From Cenococcum geophilum 1.58 (taxonomy: Eukaryota > Ascomycota > Dothideomycetes > Gloniales > Gloniaceae): a stretch of 64,000 nt of DNA. The position numbers and the translations under genes are program-made. The stretch covers positions 1,052,428 to 1,116,427 of the forward strand of contig KV748212.1 in the NCBI GenBank assembly GCA_001692895.1. Direction: 5' to 3'. Of the stretch, positions 1-11,151 are shown piece by piece (the first letter of the stretch is position 1; every line of letters starts with the position of its first letter). A model generated the notes under the pieces. It saw nothing but the letters and a program-made list of their open reading frames with translations, made no database searches and was not told the origin of the DNA.

Positions 1-1104
1 ACCAAAAGGACTAACCTTTAGATACCTTCTCTATACGAAACAAAGTCAATTAACTATTTGCATTAAAACTGCAAGTAGAAAAACCTATTTTAGCATCTAT
101 AGCTAGAACTAAGGGAAAATAAAATATCCTCCTTATGACTACGGAAGAGTATAATGCGGATTTCCTAGTTAAATACAAGGAAATCTGGCATAACTGCTTT
201 ACTTTTTAAAGAGAACAAAAACTAGAACTATGGGTTCAAATTATAGCCTATAGGGTTCCTACCCTACCTTTTCTAGGAGAAGGAGGCTCTAAGCTCTTAA
301 AGGAAGAAATTGAGACCTTTAATCCTATAAGGATATAAGGACTACCTAGATGGATCTTATTTAGTGAAAAAAGATATAATTTATAGACTAGATTTGGCTC
401 TATAGTTTTTACTATAGAGAANNAAGAAAAAAGANAAGAAATCCTTAAGCAAAAAGAGATATTAATTGCAGGTACAGCTACTAAGGTAGTAAAATACCTT
501 AAAGTCTCTCCTACTACGCAGTGTACGAGCTGCCAAAAATTTGGCCATATAGGAGATAGGTGCTCTACTAGGGCCTACAGATACTATGCAGCTGTACATT
601 TATCTAAAGACTATTTCTGTTCTACCTGTATAATAATAGGCAGGCCTTGCCAGCATACCACCCCTCTTTGCATTAATTGTAAAGAAAAACACTTTGCTAA
701 TAGTAAAGACTGTAAGACTCTTAGAGCTGCTAAACTAGTACGCAAAGAAGATTCTATGGAAGAATAAATCAGATAGGATTTTAGAAGGGGGTAACTCCTA
801 CTAGGCTCTTAAAATGATATTAGAGAGTAAAAGGATAGAAATAAATTGCAAAAGGACAGGGACAGGGTTTAGGATTTCTTATAGTTTTTCTTACCATTTT
901 CTCATTCCCTAGTAGTTATAGTATCTTAGTATTTTACTAGGAAACTATAAACTCCTAATTTAAGGGTTTATAAACTACTANGACATAGCTACTAGTACAT
1001 ATTAAGCTGCCTAGAAAGGATTTATATATATAGAACTATAGCGCTATAGCCCAAGGCTGCATGCGCAGTATTATACGTAGTATAATATAATGGATATAAA
1101 AAAA
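1..1104 (+). mobile_element. Half-LINE copy 1 (ORF1 + 3' tail, 5' end outside window)
   Basis: This is a non-LTR retrotransposon fragment. It holds the end of a gag-like ORF1, about 220 bp of spacer, and then a 3' tail (about 986-1097) that ends in a short A-run at 1098-1104. No endonuclease or reverse transcriptase lies between ORF1 and the tail. The same arrangement recurs in three minus-strand copies at 25901-28022, 30086-34267 and 39472-41617, which gives the element definition. The 5' end lies left of the window. Confidence 0.75.
3..767 (+). pseudogene. LINE gag-like ORF1 with zinc knuckles (RIP-broken, partial)
   Basis: The frame runs in register from base 3 to the TAA at 765-767 and is interrupted only by TAA/TAG codons, as RIP would produce. 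Near the C-terminus is a CCHC zinc knuckle (CTSCQKFGHIGDRC, from about 522), followed by further Cys/His clusters (STCIIIGRPCQH and CINCKEKHF). This is the usual tandem knuckle region of LINE ORF1 nucleic-acid-binding proteins, which coat the element RNA. Complete relatives in this window (39814-41241) have about 475 codons, so roughly half is present here. Ambiguous bases occur at 422-423 and 435. It is a pseudogene; identity as a LINE ORF1 protein is well supported by the knuckles and by the poly(A)-ended tail. Confidence 0.75.
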
Positions 1105-1156
1105 GCTTTAGATAAGCCAAATAGTTAAGGACTAAGAGCAGTTAAAGCCAGCAGCA

Positions 1157-1915
1157 AGCTTTTTTAAGGATATGCTATACTACGACCACCCTATCGCCTT
1201 CCTTGCTATTAATAGTACTATATAGGTAAACAAGCTTAGCCAATTAACACATAACCTAGTCTACGCTTAACGCGCATTCTAAGTGGCCATGGCGCTAATA
1301 AACTTTAGATTTAAGCTATTAGAGGTTAGCCTTACCATTCTATATATAGCCTAACTTACCGTCTACTCCGCAGCGCTATATGCGCTTAAAGAATAGTGCT
1401 ATACCCAGCAAGATAGCAGCAAGTGGCGGGGATTTACGCCAGTAGTTAGCGAGATTAAGGTCTTTACCGTTAACGGCATCTAAGGCGGCTAGGTGGAGTT
1501 ATTAGTATACAATACAACAGTTACTAGTCTGCTAAAATTTATCTAAGACATAGCAAGGAACCTTTTTATAATTACTAGACCATAAGCGGGCCTTATTATT
1601 ATTAGTAGTCCCTAGGTAGTCTATAATTATTATACTAGCAATAAGACCTTTATAAATACCGCGTACTATAAAATTAAGAAGTGGTGTAAGGATAATAAGG
1701 TATTTATTAACCTTAAGAATTTTAAGCAAAAAGAGCACTTCTAGCAACTTATCGCCCCGTTTAATGTCAACGAAACTATACAGCGTGTCTACCGCTAGCG
1801 TACAGCTAATTATATACCTATTTCATATAGTATAAATATTAACTTTAATATTACTATCCCTAACTTCATAGGTAAAGCAAATATCAGCGGCGCCGGTAAT
1901 TATACTAAAGCGTAA
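1157..1915 (+). pseudogene. Unrecognised RIP-degraded coding frame
   Basis: Reading through TAA/TAG, one plus-strand frame continues from about 1157 to a TAA at 1913-1915, roughly 250 codons, with no TGA and no frameshift. All stops are explainable as CAA, CAG or TGG changed by C-to-T on one strand or the other. The inferred product has a compact, mostly hydrophobic middle and an Asn/Gly-rich end. I do not recognise the family. It starts just after the poly(A) of the half-LINE, so it may belong to the DNA that element inserted into. It could be part of an unidentified transposon or an old host gene. Confidence 0.35.
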
Positions 1916-2335
1916 AATAAGGCCAATAAAGAAGGCGCCAATAATAATGGCTAGGACGGTGCCGGTAATAATAATAAGGATAATAATAATAGAGAGAATA
2001 TTAGTGGCGTCGGAATATAAAAAGGGTAGTAAGAACGGATATTATAGACTTTACTAGTAGCAAGACCCTTAAATAGGGACACTAGATAGAAGTTAAGAGC
2101 GGCAGTAGCTATAGGCCTTTAGCATTTACAATTTTGCTATAGCACTAGGTAAAATACGGCATATTATAACATTATATATTACAGCTAAATTAGATAGACT
2201 CTTAATAATTATAATCTCTAAAACAGATAAGCGCATTACGGTAAAAACAGCCCAATTTATAAAGCCTAGTAATTCTAGTTTCTATCCCTTATAGGCTAGC
2301 GGTTAATTAATACTAATTTATAATTTAGATTTTAA

Positions 2336-2691
2336 GGGGTCGTTTAGTTGTAATCTATCGCTTTTAAATCTAAACTAAAAGTCTAGTAGAAAGAACGCGT
2401 TCCTTCCCAATTTAATACGCGTTTATAGCTTTACGGATTATATAGACGTATACAATCTAAAGCCTTTAGATTTAAACTAACGCCAAGACCTTAGCTTAGA
2501 TTCTATATATAGTAAAGTTACCAACTTTTTAGTAACTTTTAGCGTGTTTTTTTAGAACATTAAAATTTTATAGCTAAAGTTAAGTTAAACTAGAATTTAA
2601 CCAAACGGTCGCCTTAGAATTAAATTAAAGCTCTAAATTAACTCTATTCTAAAGCCCTTATTCTAATCTAAACTTATAACCAACCGTTTCC
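2336..2691. mobile_element. Small inverted-repeat element (MITE-like), RIP-mutated
   Basis: The left terminus reads GGGGTCGTTTAGTTGTAA. The reverse complement of the right terminus reads GGAAACGGTTGGTTATAA, a match apart from mostly transition differences. A TAA trinucleotide flanks both ends (2333-2335 and 2692-2694). A 3-bp TAA/TTA duplication is typical of PIF/Harbinger elements, but the superfamily is inference. A further inverted copy of the terminus lies inside at about 2606-2621, so the exact right end is uncertain. The left terminus equals that of the element at 58687 apart from C-to-T and G-to-A changes. Confidence 0.45.
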
Positions 2692-3199
2692 TAAGTACTT
2701 AACTAGTTAGATTATAGTCTAGATATCTTACTAGCAACCACAACTATTATTAATTACTCTCCGTATAGTATAGGCCGCCTTTATTTTTACTAAACTATAA
2801 CAACCTTAAATAGGATCTAATCCTTTTCTTACTATAGTTACCGCTAAGGCAATATAACCTAACGCCCTCTCCTACTTATATTGGGTATACTATTCCTAAT
2901 ATTAGCACGCCATTACTATATCTTAAGAAACTTGTCGCTAATACTATAGGCCCTTAAAATAATACCTATCCTACTATACTGGCTACTAGCTAGTAAAACA
3001 TAGGATAAATATAATGTCTATATAGTTGCCCCTAATAAAAGAGCCTATAGTAAAGGTAATTCGCTATACTACATTTAGATAACCTAGGATTATATATAGG
3101 CAATAATCTTAAGGCTTCCTAGTATAATAGGAGGTCTCGCTATAAGGCAAACTTAACTAAAGTTACTATCTCCAAGTAGATTAGATTAACTATAATTAA
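2692..3199. other. No gene recognised
   Basis: AT-rich, stop-dense DNA between the small inverted-repeat element and the LINE. I see no motif, RNA gene or repeat that I can name here. Confidence 0.4.
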
Positions 3200-3489
3200 T
3201 TAATGCCTTTTGATTTAATAGAAAGATTGCTAGAGGAGCTCTTGCTGCACCCGGCCTAAAAAGACCAAAAACAACCAAAAGAACCCTAAAAAACACCTAG
3301 AGAATCCCCCTAAGATGCATGTATCGCAGGGGAGGCATACGTTAAACGACAGTGGTTCGCACTCGCGCGCGCCCACTAGAACCACGCCCAGTAATAGCCC
3401 TCCACAACAAGAACGGGTGAATACCACACTATAAAACGGAAAGACCTCTATTAAGAAGGTATCTAATAAAATATAAAGCCTATTAAACA

Positions 3490-4650
3490 TGTCTAGTATC
3501 CGTAGTTATAGGGGAGCGACCGTTAGCTATAACAAACTAATACAGTTAGTAGAATGGCTCCGCTAATCTAGCGTACTTTAGGCGCCCCTCTAGTAAACCC
3601 TTAACTAAATCCTCTAATAGCTAAGTAAAATCGAAAATAAATAAAACCCTTCCCTACTGGCGAACCGCACCTAGGCCGCTATAGCTACGCCTCTATAGCA
3701 TAGGGAGCCTACCCCCCTAAAGACAATATCTGGATATATAATTATAATATAACTAAATATAGAGAAAGTAGAGGGGCTTAGGGGATAATTAGAAACAGAA
3801 GTCCTTATAGAAATTCGTAAAGAGGTCTATAACGCCATTATAGTCTAACACCTTAGGAGTGGAGACATTAGAGTTACCTTAAGGGACTAATAGGTAAAGA
3901 AACGAGCTATAAGGGTAGGGGACAGGCTAGGAGAATATATTGGCATAAAAGTGCTCCGTAAAGATTACCCAGTTAAAGTCCTAGTGGTTTCCCTAAGCCT
4001 TAGGGTAGAAAAGGGACGCTAGGCAGATAATACGGCAACTATATATAAGATAGTAAAATAAATAGAACGCCTTATACTAGGACTTAAGATTACCTAAATC
4101 TAATAGCTTTAATAGGAAAATATAAACTAAGTATATAATAAGAATAATAAAAGAATATAAGGGTCGCTAGAGACTTGCTAGGGAGATGCTAGTTAAACGT
4201 ATAGCTCCCTTATTATTAGCACATATATACCAGAAATGTAAAAACTCCTTATCTAAAAAGGTATTATTATAAATAGCCTTATATATAACGCAAGGCTTTA
4301 TAACTATAAACTCCGCCTAAAATAATACTACCGCTATGTATAATAGGGATATACCTAATCCACATACGCAGTATAGGTATGCTGCGGCCACTATATAGAC
4401 CCCTATAATATAAGAAACTGCTTAAATTAAAACCAAATAAAATGCGTAAACTGCCACTAAAGTATATATAAGGCGTAGGAGAGAGGAGACTATATTAAAT
4501 ATAGGAAATAGAAGGTAAGGGCTTAACAGCTACAGGAATAACTGCACGCTAGGTTATATAAATGGAAACAATAGGTAATAAGCTAGGGGGGCGTAGGTGC
4601 CTTTTTAGCATTTCCTACCTTTAATACCGGGGGGCTAGGCTAGCTACCCT
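3490..4650 (+). pseudogene. LINE ORF1 (gag-like), RIP-broken
   Basis: A plus-strand frame opens with an ATG near 3490 and is broken by many TAA/TAG stops. Around 3955-3990 it reads VLRKDYPVKVLVVSLSLR, which resembles the conserved [V/L]RxDYPVE(V/I)xGVPLS stretch of Tad-clade gag proteins. Around 4380-4510 there is a Cys/His-rich segment (CCGHYIDPYNIRNC, then CVNCH), a degenerate zinc-knuckle region. The role would be binding of the element RNA. The end is approximate because the stops are dense. Confidence 0.5.
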
Positions 4651-5070
4651 AAGCCTTAACGGGCTAGGAGCGTTGCTGCGCGATATTACCAGACCATATA
4701 GGGACATAAGGGTTATAGGAGATATAAGAAAGAGGACACCCTATAGAAAGACTATTGTAAACAGCTATAGTAAGCTTAAGACCAGGATAATTAAGAATTA
4801 GATTTAACGCGGTAAACATAATATTTATAGCCGACTCTTAAAGGGTATATAGCTAACTAGTAAGAATAGGGGAGGAACCGGAGATAATAATAGATTTAAA
4901 TATAGAAGCGCTACTAGGAATATAAAATATAGGAATAGAAAGCTCTATATAAAATAAGTAGTAACTAGGATATAAATATAAGAGATAGAAGCTCTAAATG
5001 TCCTAGAGAAAGTAGAAACAGAGGAAGTGAGGAATAAAGGAGAGGTAAAGGACCCCTACTAGGGGTCCGC

Positions 5071-6768
5071 CACCTATCCATTATATAGTATAACTACGGC
5101 AATACAAACCACCGTCTTATAAGGCCCCTACTAGACAGCTTAGACCTAGAGAAATACTACATCCTTACTATACAAGAGCCGTATTATAATACCTACACAT
5201 AATTAATATACTGCCCCTAAGGATTCCAGCTCCTATATAAACCAAAAGCAGCTATATACGTGTGCTTTATAATTAGTAAGGCTATTAGCCTATCCTTATA
5301 GTTATAGTAGGCAGTTAACCTAGATATATAGGGGACCGGTTTAGATTATTAATATATATAACCCTAGGGTTAAAGGGGTCCTATAAATAGAGAATATTAT
5401 ATCGGTAATAAGCTTACTAGAAACCGAAGATATAGAGTTTATCCTATTAGGAGATATAAACCTCTACTACCTGCGGTAGGGGGGTATCTATATTACTGCC
5501 GAATGATAAGCAGAGTGCCTACTAAAAGCTATAAACACCTGGGGCCTTAAGCTAGCCACCCTTCTAGGAGTAATTATATAGTAATAAGGCACCGCTAAAA
5601 GTATAATTAACCTTATATTTATAGACAAAGGTCTATACCAGAGACTTAAAAGATATAACCCTAAAGAAAAATAGGCACTCGCTTTAGACCATATCCCTAT
5701 CTAAATATAGCTAGATTTGGATATTAAGGTATAATTAAATAGCAAAAGATATATAATAAGAAAGCTTAAGACAGATAGCTTCCTTAACACAGTTAAATAA
5801 TAACTTTAAAACCTAGAAGAAATCTACCTAATACCAAATAAGCGAGGCTTAGTAGCTACCCCTAAGGAAATCGACTAAAGACTAGAAAGGATTTAGGCAG
5901 CAATTAAAAATAGGTTAGAAGAGCACTACCTAGTCTTAAAAGCGGGCCCCTATGCGTAATACGTATAGTCCGCATAATACGCGGTTCTTATTATTAGCCA
6001 ATAATAAGTAAGAAGAAAATATATAAGTAGCCACAATCCTAAAGATGAGAGATATTATAAAGACATAAGAAACCAGCTAAAGAATACCCTAAAAAAAGAA
6101 GTAAGGAATAGCTAGAGACGGTTTATAAATAAGCATACTACTAACCCAAGCCTCCCCTATAACAAAGGTCTTTAAAGGATAGCGAAATAGGTAAAGAAAA
6201 AGGCAGGACGTCTAGTAGAAGATCTACACCTTCCGCCCCTACGAAGACTAGGTAAATTACTAGCTACAAGCGATAATAATAAGAAGGCAAAAATCCTTAT
6301 AGAAAGATTTTTCCCCTAACTAGCTCTAGTAGACCTTAGTAATATTACGGGTAAAGCACCGGTGACTTACCTAAGGGTTAACAGTAATATAACAACCGAA
6401 GAAATGGCTAGAACTATTAGCCGCCTTTTAAATAATATAGCACTAGGACTAGATAGGATCCTAAATAAAGCCCTAAAGACCTACGGACCACTAATAGTAC
6501 CTTAGCTTGCGGATATAGCTAGAGTATACTTTGCAATAGGCTACTACCTAAGACTTAGAAGAGCTATAATAACGTTTATTCTATATAAAGAAGGTAAAGC
6601 AGACTACTTATTTCTAGGGAGCTACCGCCCTATTGCCTTAGAGAATACCCTTAGCAAGATCTTAAAAAGGGTAATAGCGGACCGCATAGCAGATATAGTA
6701 GAGGAATATGCCCTACTACTATAAAGCTAAATAGGGGCAAGAAAGAACCGCTTAATACTATTAGCACT
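5071..6768 (+). pseudogene. LINE ORF2: endonuclease and truncated reverse transcriptase
   Basis: The N-terminal part is an exonuclease-endonuclease-phosphatase (APE-type) domain. IQEPYYN near 5170 corresponds to the conserved Q-E-P segment. LLGDINLYYLR near 5445-5480 corresponds to the catalytic GDxNxHHxxW motif, here with the Trp codon turned into a stop. IINLIFID near 5605 matches the S/T-x-IDLxF segment. The C-terminal part is the beginning of an RT domain: LGLDRILNKALKTYGP near 6445 and GSYRPIALENTLSKILKRV near 6620 match RT fingers motifs. The catalytic palm (motifs A to C) is missing because the element stops near 6768. Stops are nearly all TAA/TAG. Confidence 0.65.
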
Positions 6769-6863
6769 TCATCGGGAAAATATTCGCAGGATGAGATTCA
6801 AGTAGACTTTGGTTTTCGCGTTTCGCGTAATTGACATGCAATTTGACCAACTCGACACGCAAT

Positions 6864-7315
6864 TGTTAATTTGCGTAAGCGGAGGTCGGAGGACGACAGG
6901 GTGAACGATGTAGTGAAGTAAGTGAAGTGGATGAACTTGATGCAATTGATGATGTCTATCTACGGGGGATCGAGTCTCTATATACCTAGAAGACCCTAGT
7001 TCCGGAACGTCTACGTTCCGCCTCGTATTCTGATACGTTACCTGATACGCTAGGTAATACGTTACCTGACACACTAGGTGATACGTTACCTAATACACTA
7101 AGTAATACGTTACCTAATACACTAGGTGATACGTTATCTAATACACTAGGTAATACGTTACCTAATACACTAGCTAATACACTAGCTAATACCATCTAAT
7201 ACACTAGCTGATACACTAGCTGATACCATCTAATACACCGCGTAAAGCCGTAGGGTTCTTCCAGGGTATTCTTATATAATGCTTACATAAGCAACATCAG
7301 AGATTATTATTGACA
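6864..7315 (-). repeat. 3' LTR of Copia-A
   Basis: 452 bp running TGTTAAT...TTGACA as printed, so TG...CA when read on either strand. Reading on the minus strand, U3 contains 12-bp repeats alternating GGTAACGTATCA-like and CCTAGTGTATCA-like units. A GGAACGTCTACGTTCC palindrome and a TATATAG box follow. It is bounded on the internal side by a purine-rich PPT (AGGGGCG on the minus strand, 7316-7322). Confidence 0.9.
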
Positions 7316-7532
7316 CGCCCCTATAAACAATATATTGTATTACAATATTTTGTTTATCAATTTTGTTTATCAATTTTGTTCATTGATTTTGTTCATCAAT
7401 TTTATGTATTGAGTGACCCAAGAAGTAAGTCAAGCAGCCTCAATAAAAACCTTAGCCTATGGCCAAAACCCAGTAGGAATAAAAGGTCCAATTAGAAAGA
7501 AAAAGAGTGTCTGCTGATTTTATTTATCGATT

Positions 7533-10238
7533 TTATTTATCTATTAGTAGCAAGTTCATCTGCCTGACCAAATTCTTAAAAGTAGGTCCACTTAGTGCTT
7601 TAGTAAGCATATCAGCTAGCTGTTCTGTCGTACTTATATGGCTTAGCTGTATTGTATTGTTTGTTACGTGTTCTCACACAAAGTGGTATTATATATCAAT
7701 ATGCTTAGTCTTGGCATAATATTCTGGATTGTTCGCCAATTCAATTGCTAATAGGCTGTCTGTGAACAAATGGAATTTTTCTTTGTTTTCTATATTAAGC
7801 TATTTAATAACGCTTATTAAATATAGATATTCCTTTAGAGCCTCTTTTAGGGCCATATATTCAGCTTCACAGCTAGATAGAGCAACTGTTTTTTATAATT
7901 GACTTACCCAGCTTATAGGGCTTCTACCAAATGAGAAGTAGTATACGCTTGTTAATTTTCGACCTATTATATCACCCCCCCAATCTAAATCGCAGTAACC
8001 TAAAATGTAAGGTTCTAATTATCCAGAATAGGTAATTCCTAAGGTAGGGGTGTAATTTAGGTATTTCCAAATTTAATTTAGTGCCTGGTAATATATTTTA
8101 TTTGGATTTAACATAAATCTAGCACAGGTATTTACGTTATAGGCTATGTCAGGCCTAGTCTTTGTAGACAAGTATATTAGGCTTCCTACTTCTTGTTAAT
8201 ACTATTTTATATCTTTAGGAGAGGCCTATTCTGTATTCTTTTCCATTTTTAAGCCAATAATTCCAGGGGTAGATACTAGATTTAGATTTTGTTTATTAAA
8301 CCTTTGTAAGATATCTTAGGTGTATTTCTTTTAGTTTAATTTTATAACCTTATTTTTACGGTCTCTAGTAATTTCCATACCTAGGAAATAGGAAACTGGT
8401 CCCAAATTTATCAATTCTAGGTCTTTACCTAGTTTTGTTTGGATTTTATTAATTTATTCAATATTTGGGCCAAATACTAGTAGATCGTCTACATGGCAGA
8501 TTATTATAATGCTTAGTATATCATTTTTAAATACTGCCTGATCTGCAAAGATAGGATAAAATCCTTCTTTTTCAAGGTTATTTGCTAGGTGGTTATACCA
8601 TATTCTTAGTAATTGTTTTAGGCCATATAGAGCTTTATTTAATTTATATACCTTATTCGGTATTATAGTAACACCTTCTAGTTGTTCTACATATAGCTCC
8701 TTGTCTATATCAGCATGCGTAAACGCATTTTTAAAGTCCCATTGTACTATTTCCCAATTATAGTAAGCTGCTAAATATAGTAGCATTTTGTACACTTCTG
8801 GGCGGCAAGTATTTGCGAAGGTTTCTTCGTAATCTATGCCATATTACTAACTAAAGCCTTTTACTACCCATCTGGCTTTATATTTAATTATTTGGTTATT
8901 TTAATCTATTTTAATCTTATACACCCATCGAGTTTTTAGAGCCTTTCTATTGGGTGGTAGATCAACAATATTCCAGGTCTTTTATTTTTTAAGTTAATCA
9001 ATTTCTACACCCATCGCTGTTTGCCAATTTGGCCAATCATGCGATTTTATAGCTTCTCTATAGGACCTTAGTTCATTTTAATTGGTTCGTCTATATCATC
9101 ATCCTCTAATTCACTGGATTGATTTATCCTTAATATTTGATTTTATCTGGTTTGATTTTGTCTAATAGATTAATTTTATCTGATAGATTAATTTTGTTCA
9201 ACAGATTGATTTTGTTTAATAGCTCAATTTTGTTCAATAGCTTAATTTTGTTTATTTATCTGTTCATCGTTCAAATCAAACAGACTCTCTAGCCCTAAGT
9301 AAGCCTTTTTAAATCTATGTCATATAATCTGTAAAGATTACTTCCAATCCAAGTAATATCGCCTTTTTAGCTCTAGGCTCTAGTTTTTTTGAGTCCTTTG
9401 GCTTTGTTTTTATAATACGCAACTAATCCAAATACTTTAATATTTGTGATATCTGGTTTTGTATTATAAAGTGCTTCATAAGGCGTTTTAATTGCAATTG
9501 ACTATATAGAGTCCTATTATATAGGTAACTGCTATACTTACTGCTTCCCCCAAGGTTCTTTAGTAGTTTTGCAGTAAATAAAATACAGCGTACCTTTTCT
9601 AGTATTGTTCTATTTATTCGTTCTATCAACCCATTTTGTTCGTGGGTATAAGCAGCCAAATATTGCTGAACAATACCGTATGTAAAGCAGGCTCCTTTAA
9701 ACCTTTTGTTTACAAATTCACCCCCCTAATCTAATTTCAGTATTGTATTTTCCTTTTTAATAGATTTTCAGCCCGATTTTTAAATTCTATGAAAGCTTCA
9801 TAGGCTTTCTGATTTAGATTTCAGTAATTTGAATTCTAAATATCTAGTAGCTGAATCTAGGAAGAAAATGATGTATCTTTCACCATTTATAGTTTCAGGG
9901 GATATTGGTCCACATAAGTCTTGTTTACTACCTTTTCTAGGTGAACTTTTGCTTTTAGTGTAATTCTTTATTTCGCTGACTTGTCAGCTTTAATTCTATA
10001 CAATTTCGCATTCGTTAAAATAGAATATTTGACTGAAGACCTAGAGTCTTTTGTAGTGAAATAGGATTTATATGGCCCATTCTTTTGGTGCCAAAGTTTA
10101 ATTTGATTGCTTGTTCAAGCAAATTGATTTTTTTTGTTTTGTTCAAGCAAATTAATTTTATTTGTTGGCTCAATTGATTTTATTTGCTTGCTTTTGACTT
10201 TTTTAGTCTTTTCACTAGGCAGATTGTTTTGTACTATA
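7533..10238 (-). pseudogene. Copia-A pol, 3' segment: integrase, RT, RNase H
   Basis: Minus-strand coding remnant. Its termination codon is the TAA at 7533-7535, after LLLIDK. The integrase core ends with the E-containing segment THEQNGLIERINRTILEK around 9600-9650. The RT carries IVQWDFKNAFTHADID (motif A region, about 8700-8750), KALYGLKQ, and the catalytic box CHVDDLLVF around 8480-8500. The RNase H region follows to 7533. Several TAA/TAG codons break the frame, so this is a RIP-damaged pseudogene. The upstream part of the polyprotein continues at 21169. Confidence 0.85.
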
Positions 10239-10774
10239 TGTCAAATGATGATCTCTGATGTTGCTTATGTAAGCATTACATAAGAACACCCTGGAAGAAC
10301 CTACGGCTTTACGCGGTGTATCAGATGGTATCAGCTAGTGTATCAACTAGTGTATCAACTAGTGTATCAACTAGTGTATCAACTAGTGTATCAACTAGTG
10401 TATCAACTAGTGTATCAGATAGTATCAGCCAGTGTATCAGCCAGTGTATCAGGCCAGTGTATCAGCAGTGTATCAGGTAACGTATCACCTAGTGTATCAG
10501 GTAACGTATCACCTAGTGTATCAGGTAACGTATCACCTAGTGTATCAGGTAATGTATCACCTAGTGTGTCAGGTAACGTATCACCTAGTGTATCAGGTAA
10601 CGTATCAGAATACGAGACGGAACGTAGACGTTCCGGAACTAGGGTCTTCCAGGTATATAGAGACTCGATCCCCCGTAGATAGACATTATTAATTGCATCA
10701 AGTTCATCCACTTCACTTACTTCACTACATCGTTCACCCTGTCGTCCTCCGACCTCCGCTTACGCAAATTAACA
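10239..10774 (+). repeat. 5' LTR of Copia-B with expanded 12-bp array
   Basis: 536 bp, TGTCAAATG...AATTAACA. It is 84 bp longer than the Copia-A LTRs, which is seven 12-bp units. The extra length coincides with a run of ACTAGTGTATCA repeats at about 10335-10420, followed by the mixed GGTAACGTATCA/CCTAGTGTATCA array to about 10605. The palindrome CGGAACGT-CT-ACGTTCCG, a TATATAG box (about 10655) and a conserved 3' portion follow. Confidence 0.92.
10655..10661 (+). promoter_or_regulatory. Putative TATA box of the Copia LTR
   Basis: TATATAG lies in the segment AGGTATATAGAGACTCGATC, just after the 12-bp array and the GGAACGT palindrome and about 115 bp before the LTR end. It is kept in nearly all LTR copies in the window. 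Position and sequence fit the U3/R promoter of an LTR retrotransposon; no transcript evidence is available. Confidence 0.45.
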
Positions 10775-10788
10775 GGTTATGAGCCTGG
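10775..10788 (+). other. Primer-binding site: initiator tRNA-Met anticodon arm (half-tRNA type)
   Basis: Directly after the LTR comes GGTTATGAGCCTGG. This is complementary to the anticodon arm of eukaryotic initiator tRNA-Met (CAU anticodon in a ...GGCUCAUAACC... loop context), not to a tRNA 3' end. Use of an internal fragment of initiator tRNA-Met as primer is known for Drosophila copia and yeast Ty5. The minus-strand equivalent in Copia-A is at 22698-22711 (GGTTATAAGCCCGG). Confidence 0.7.
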
Positions 10789-11151
10789 CTGCTCTAACCT
10801 CAACCAAATCTCGATCAATTTTCGACTAAAATGATAAAATCTGACCTCGATCAAATATTAATCAATTGTTGACCAATTTTTTGATTAAATCTGAACTAGA
10901 TCTTAAGTCAATTTCATCTCTATTTCACTTTTACTTGAATTTCACTTTAAGTCAAATCTTGTTTGAATCCTATTTGAATCTTGATCGAATCTTGATTGAA
11001 TCTGAAGTATATATTATTTGATCTATCTGTTTATTTGATTTTATTTACTTGTCCAAATCCTATCATTTGATTCTACTTGTCCAAATCCTATCATTCAATT
11101 TTATCTGTTCAATCCTATCGTTCAAATTCTATTTATCTATTCGCAGATAAA

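Larger units (their letters stand above)
3200..6768 (+). mobile_element. Tad-like LINE, 3' truncated, RIP-mutated
   Basis: This is a plus-strand non-LTR retrotransposon with a gag-like ORF1 followed by an ORF2 that holds an AP-type endonuclease and the start of a reverse transcriptase. The RT breaks off near 6768. About 95 bp further right begins the LTR of Copia-A. The 5' limit is approximate; coding resemblance is clear only from about 3490. Confidence 0.65.

Noticed and set aside
3230-3490. 86-aa minus-strand ORF
   Set aside because: It is antisense to the 5' part of the plus-strand LINE and has no recognisable motif.
10430-10605. CRISPR-like regular repeats
   Set aside because: Repeat units of 12 and 24 bp are contiguous with no unique spacers, lie in an LTR, and the DNA is fungal.
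10338-10711. Open frames in LTR arrays (also at 7.0, 22.8, 46.9, 52.4, 52.8 and 53.7 kb)
   Set aside because: A 12-bp period keeps frames open on both strands. The products are simple repeats inside LTRs and are not conserved proteins.
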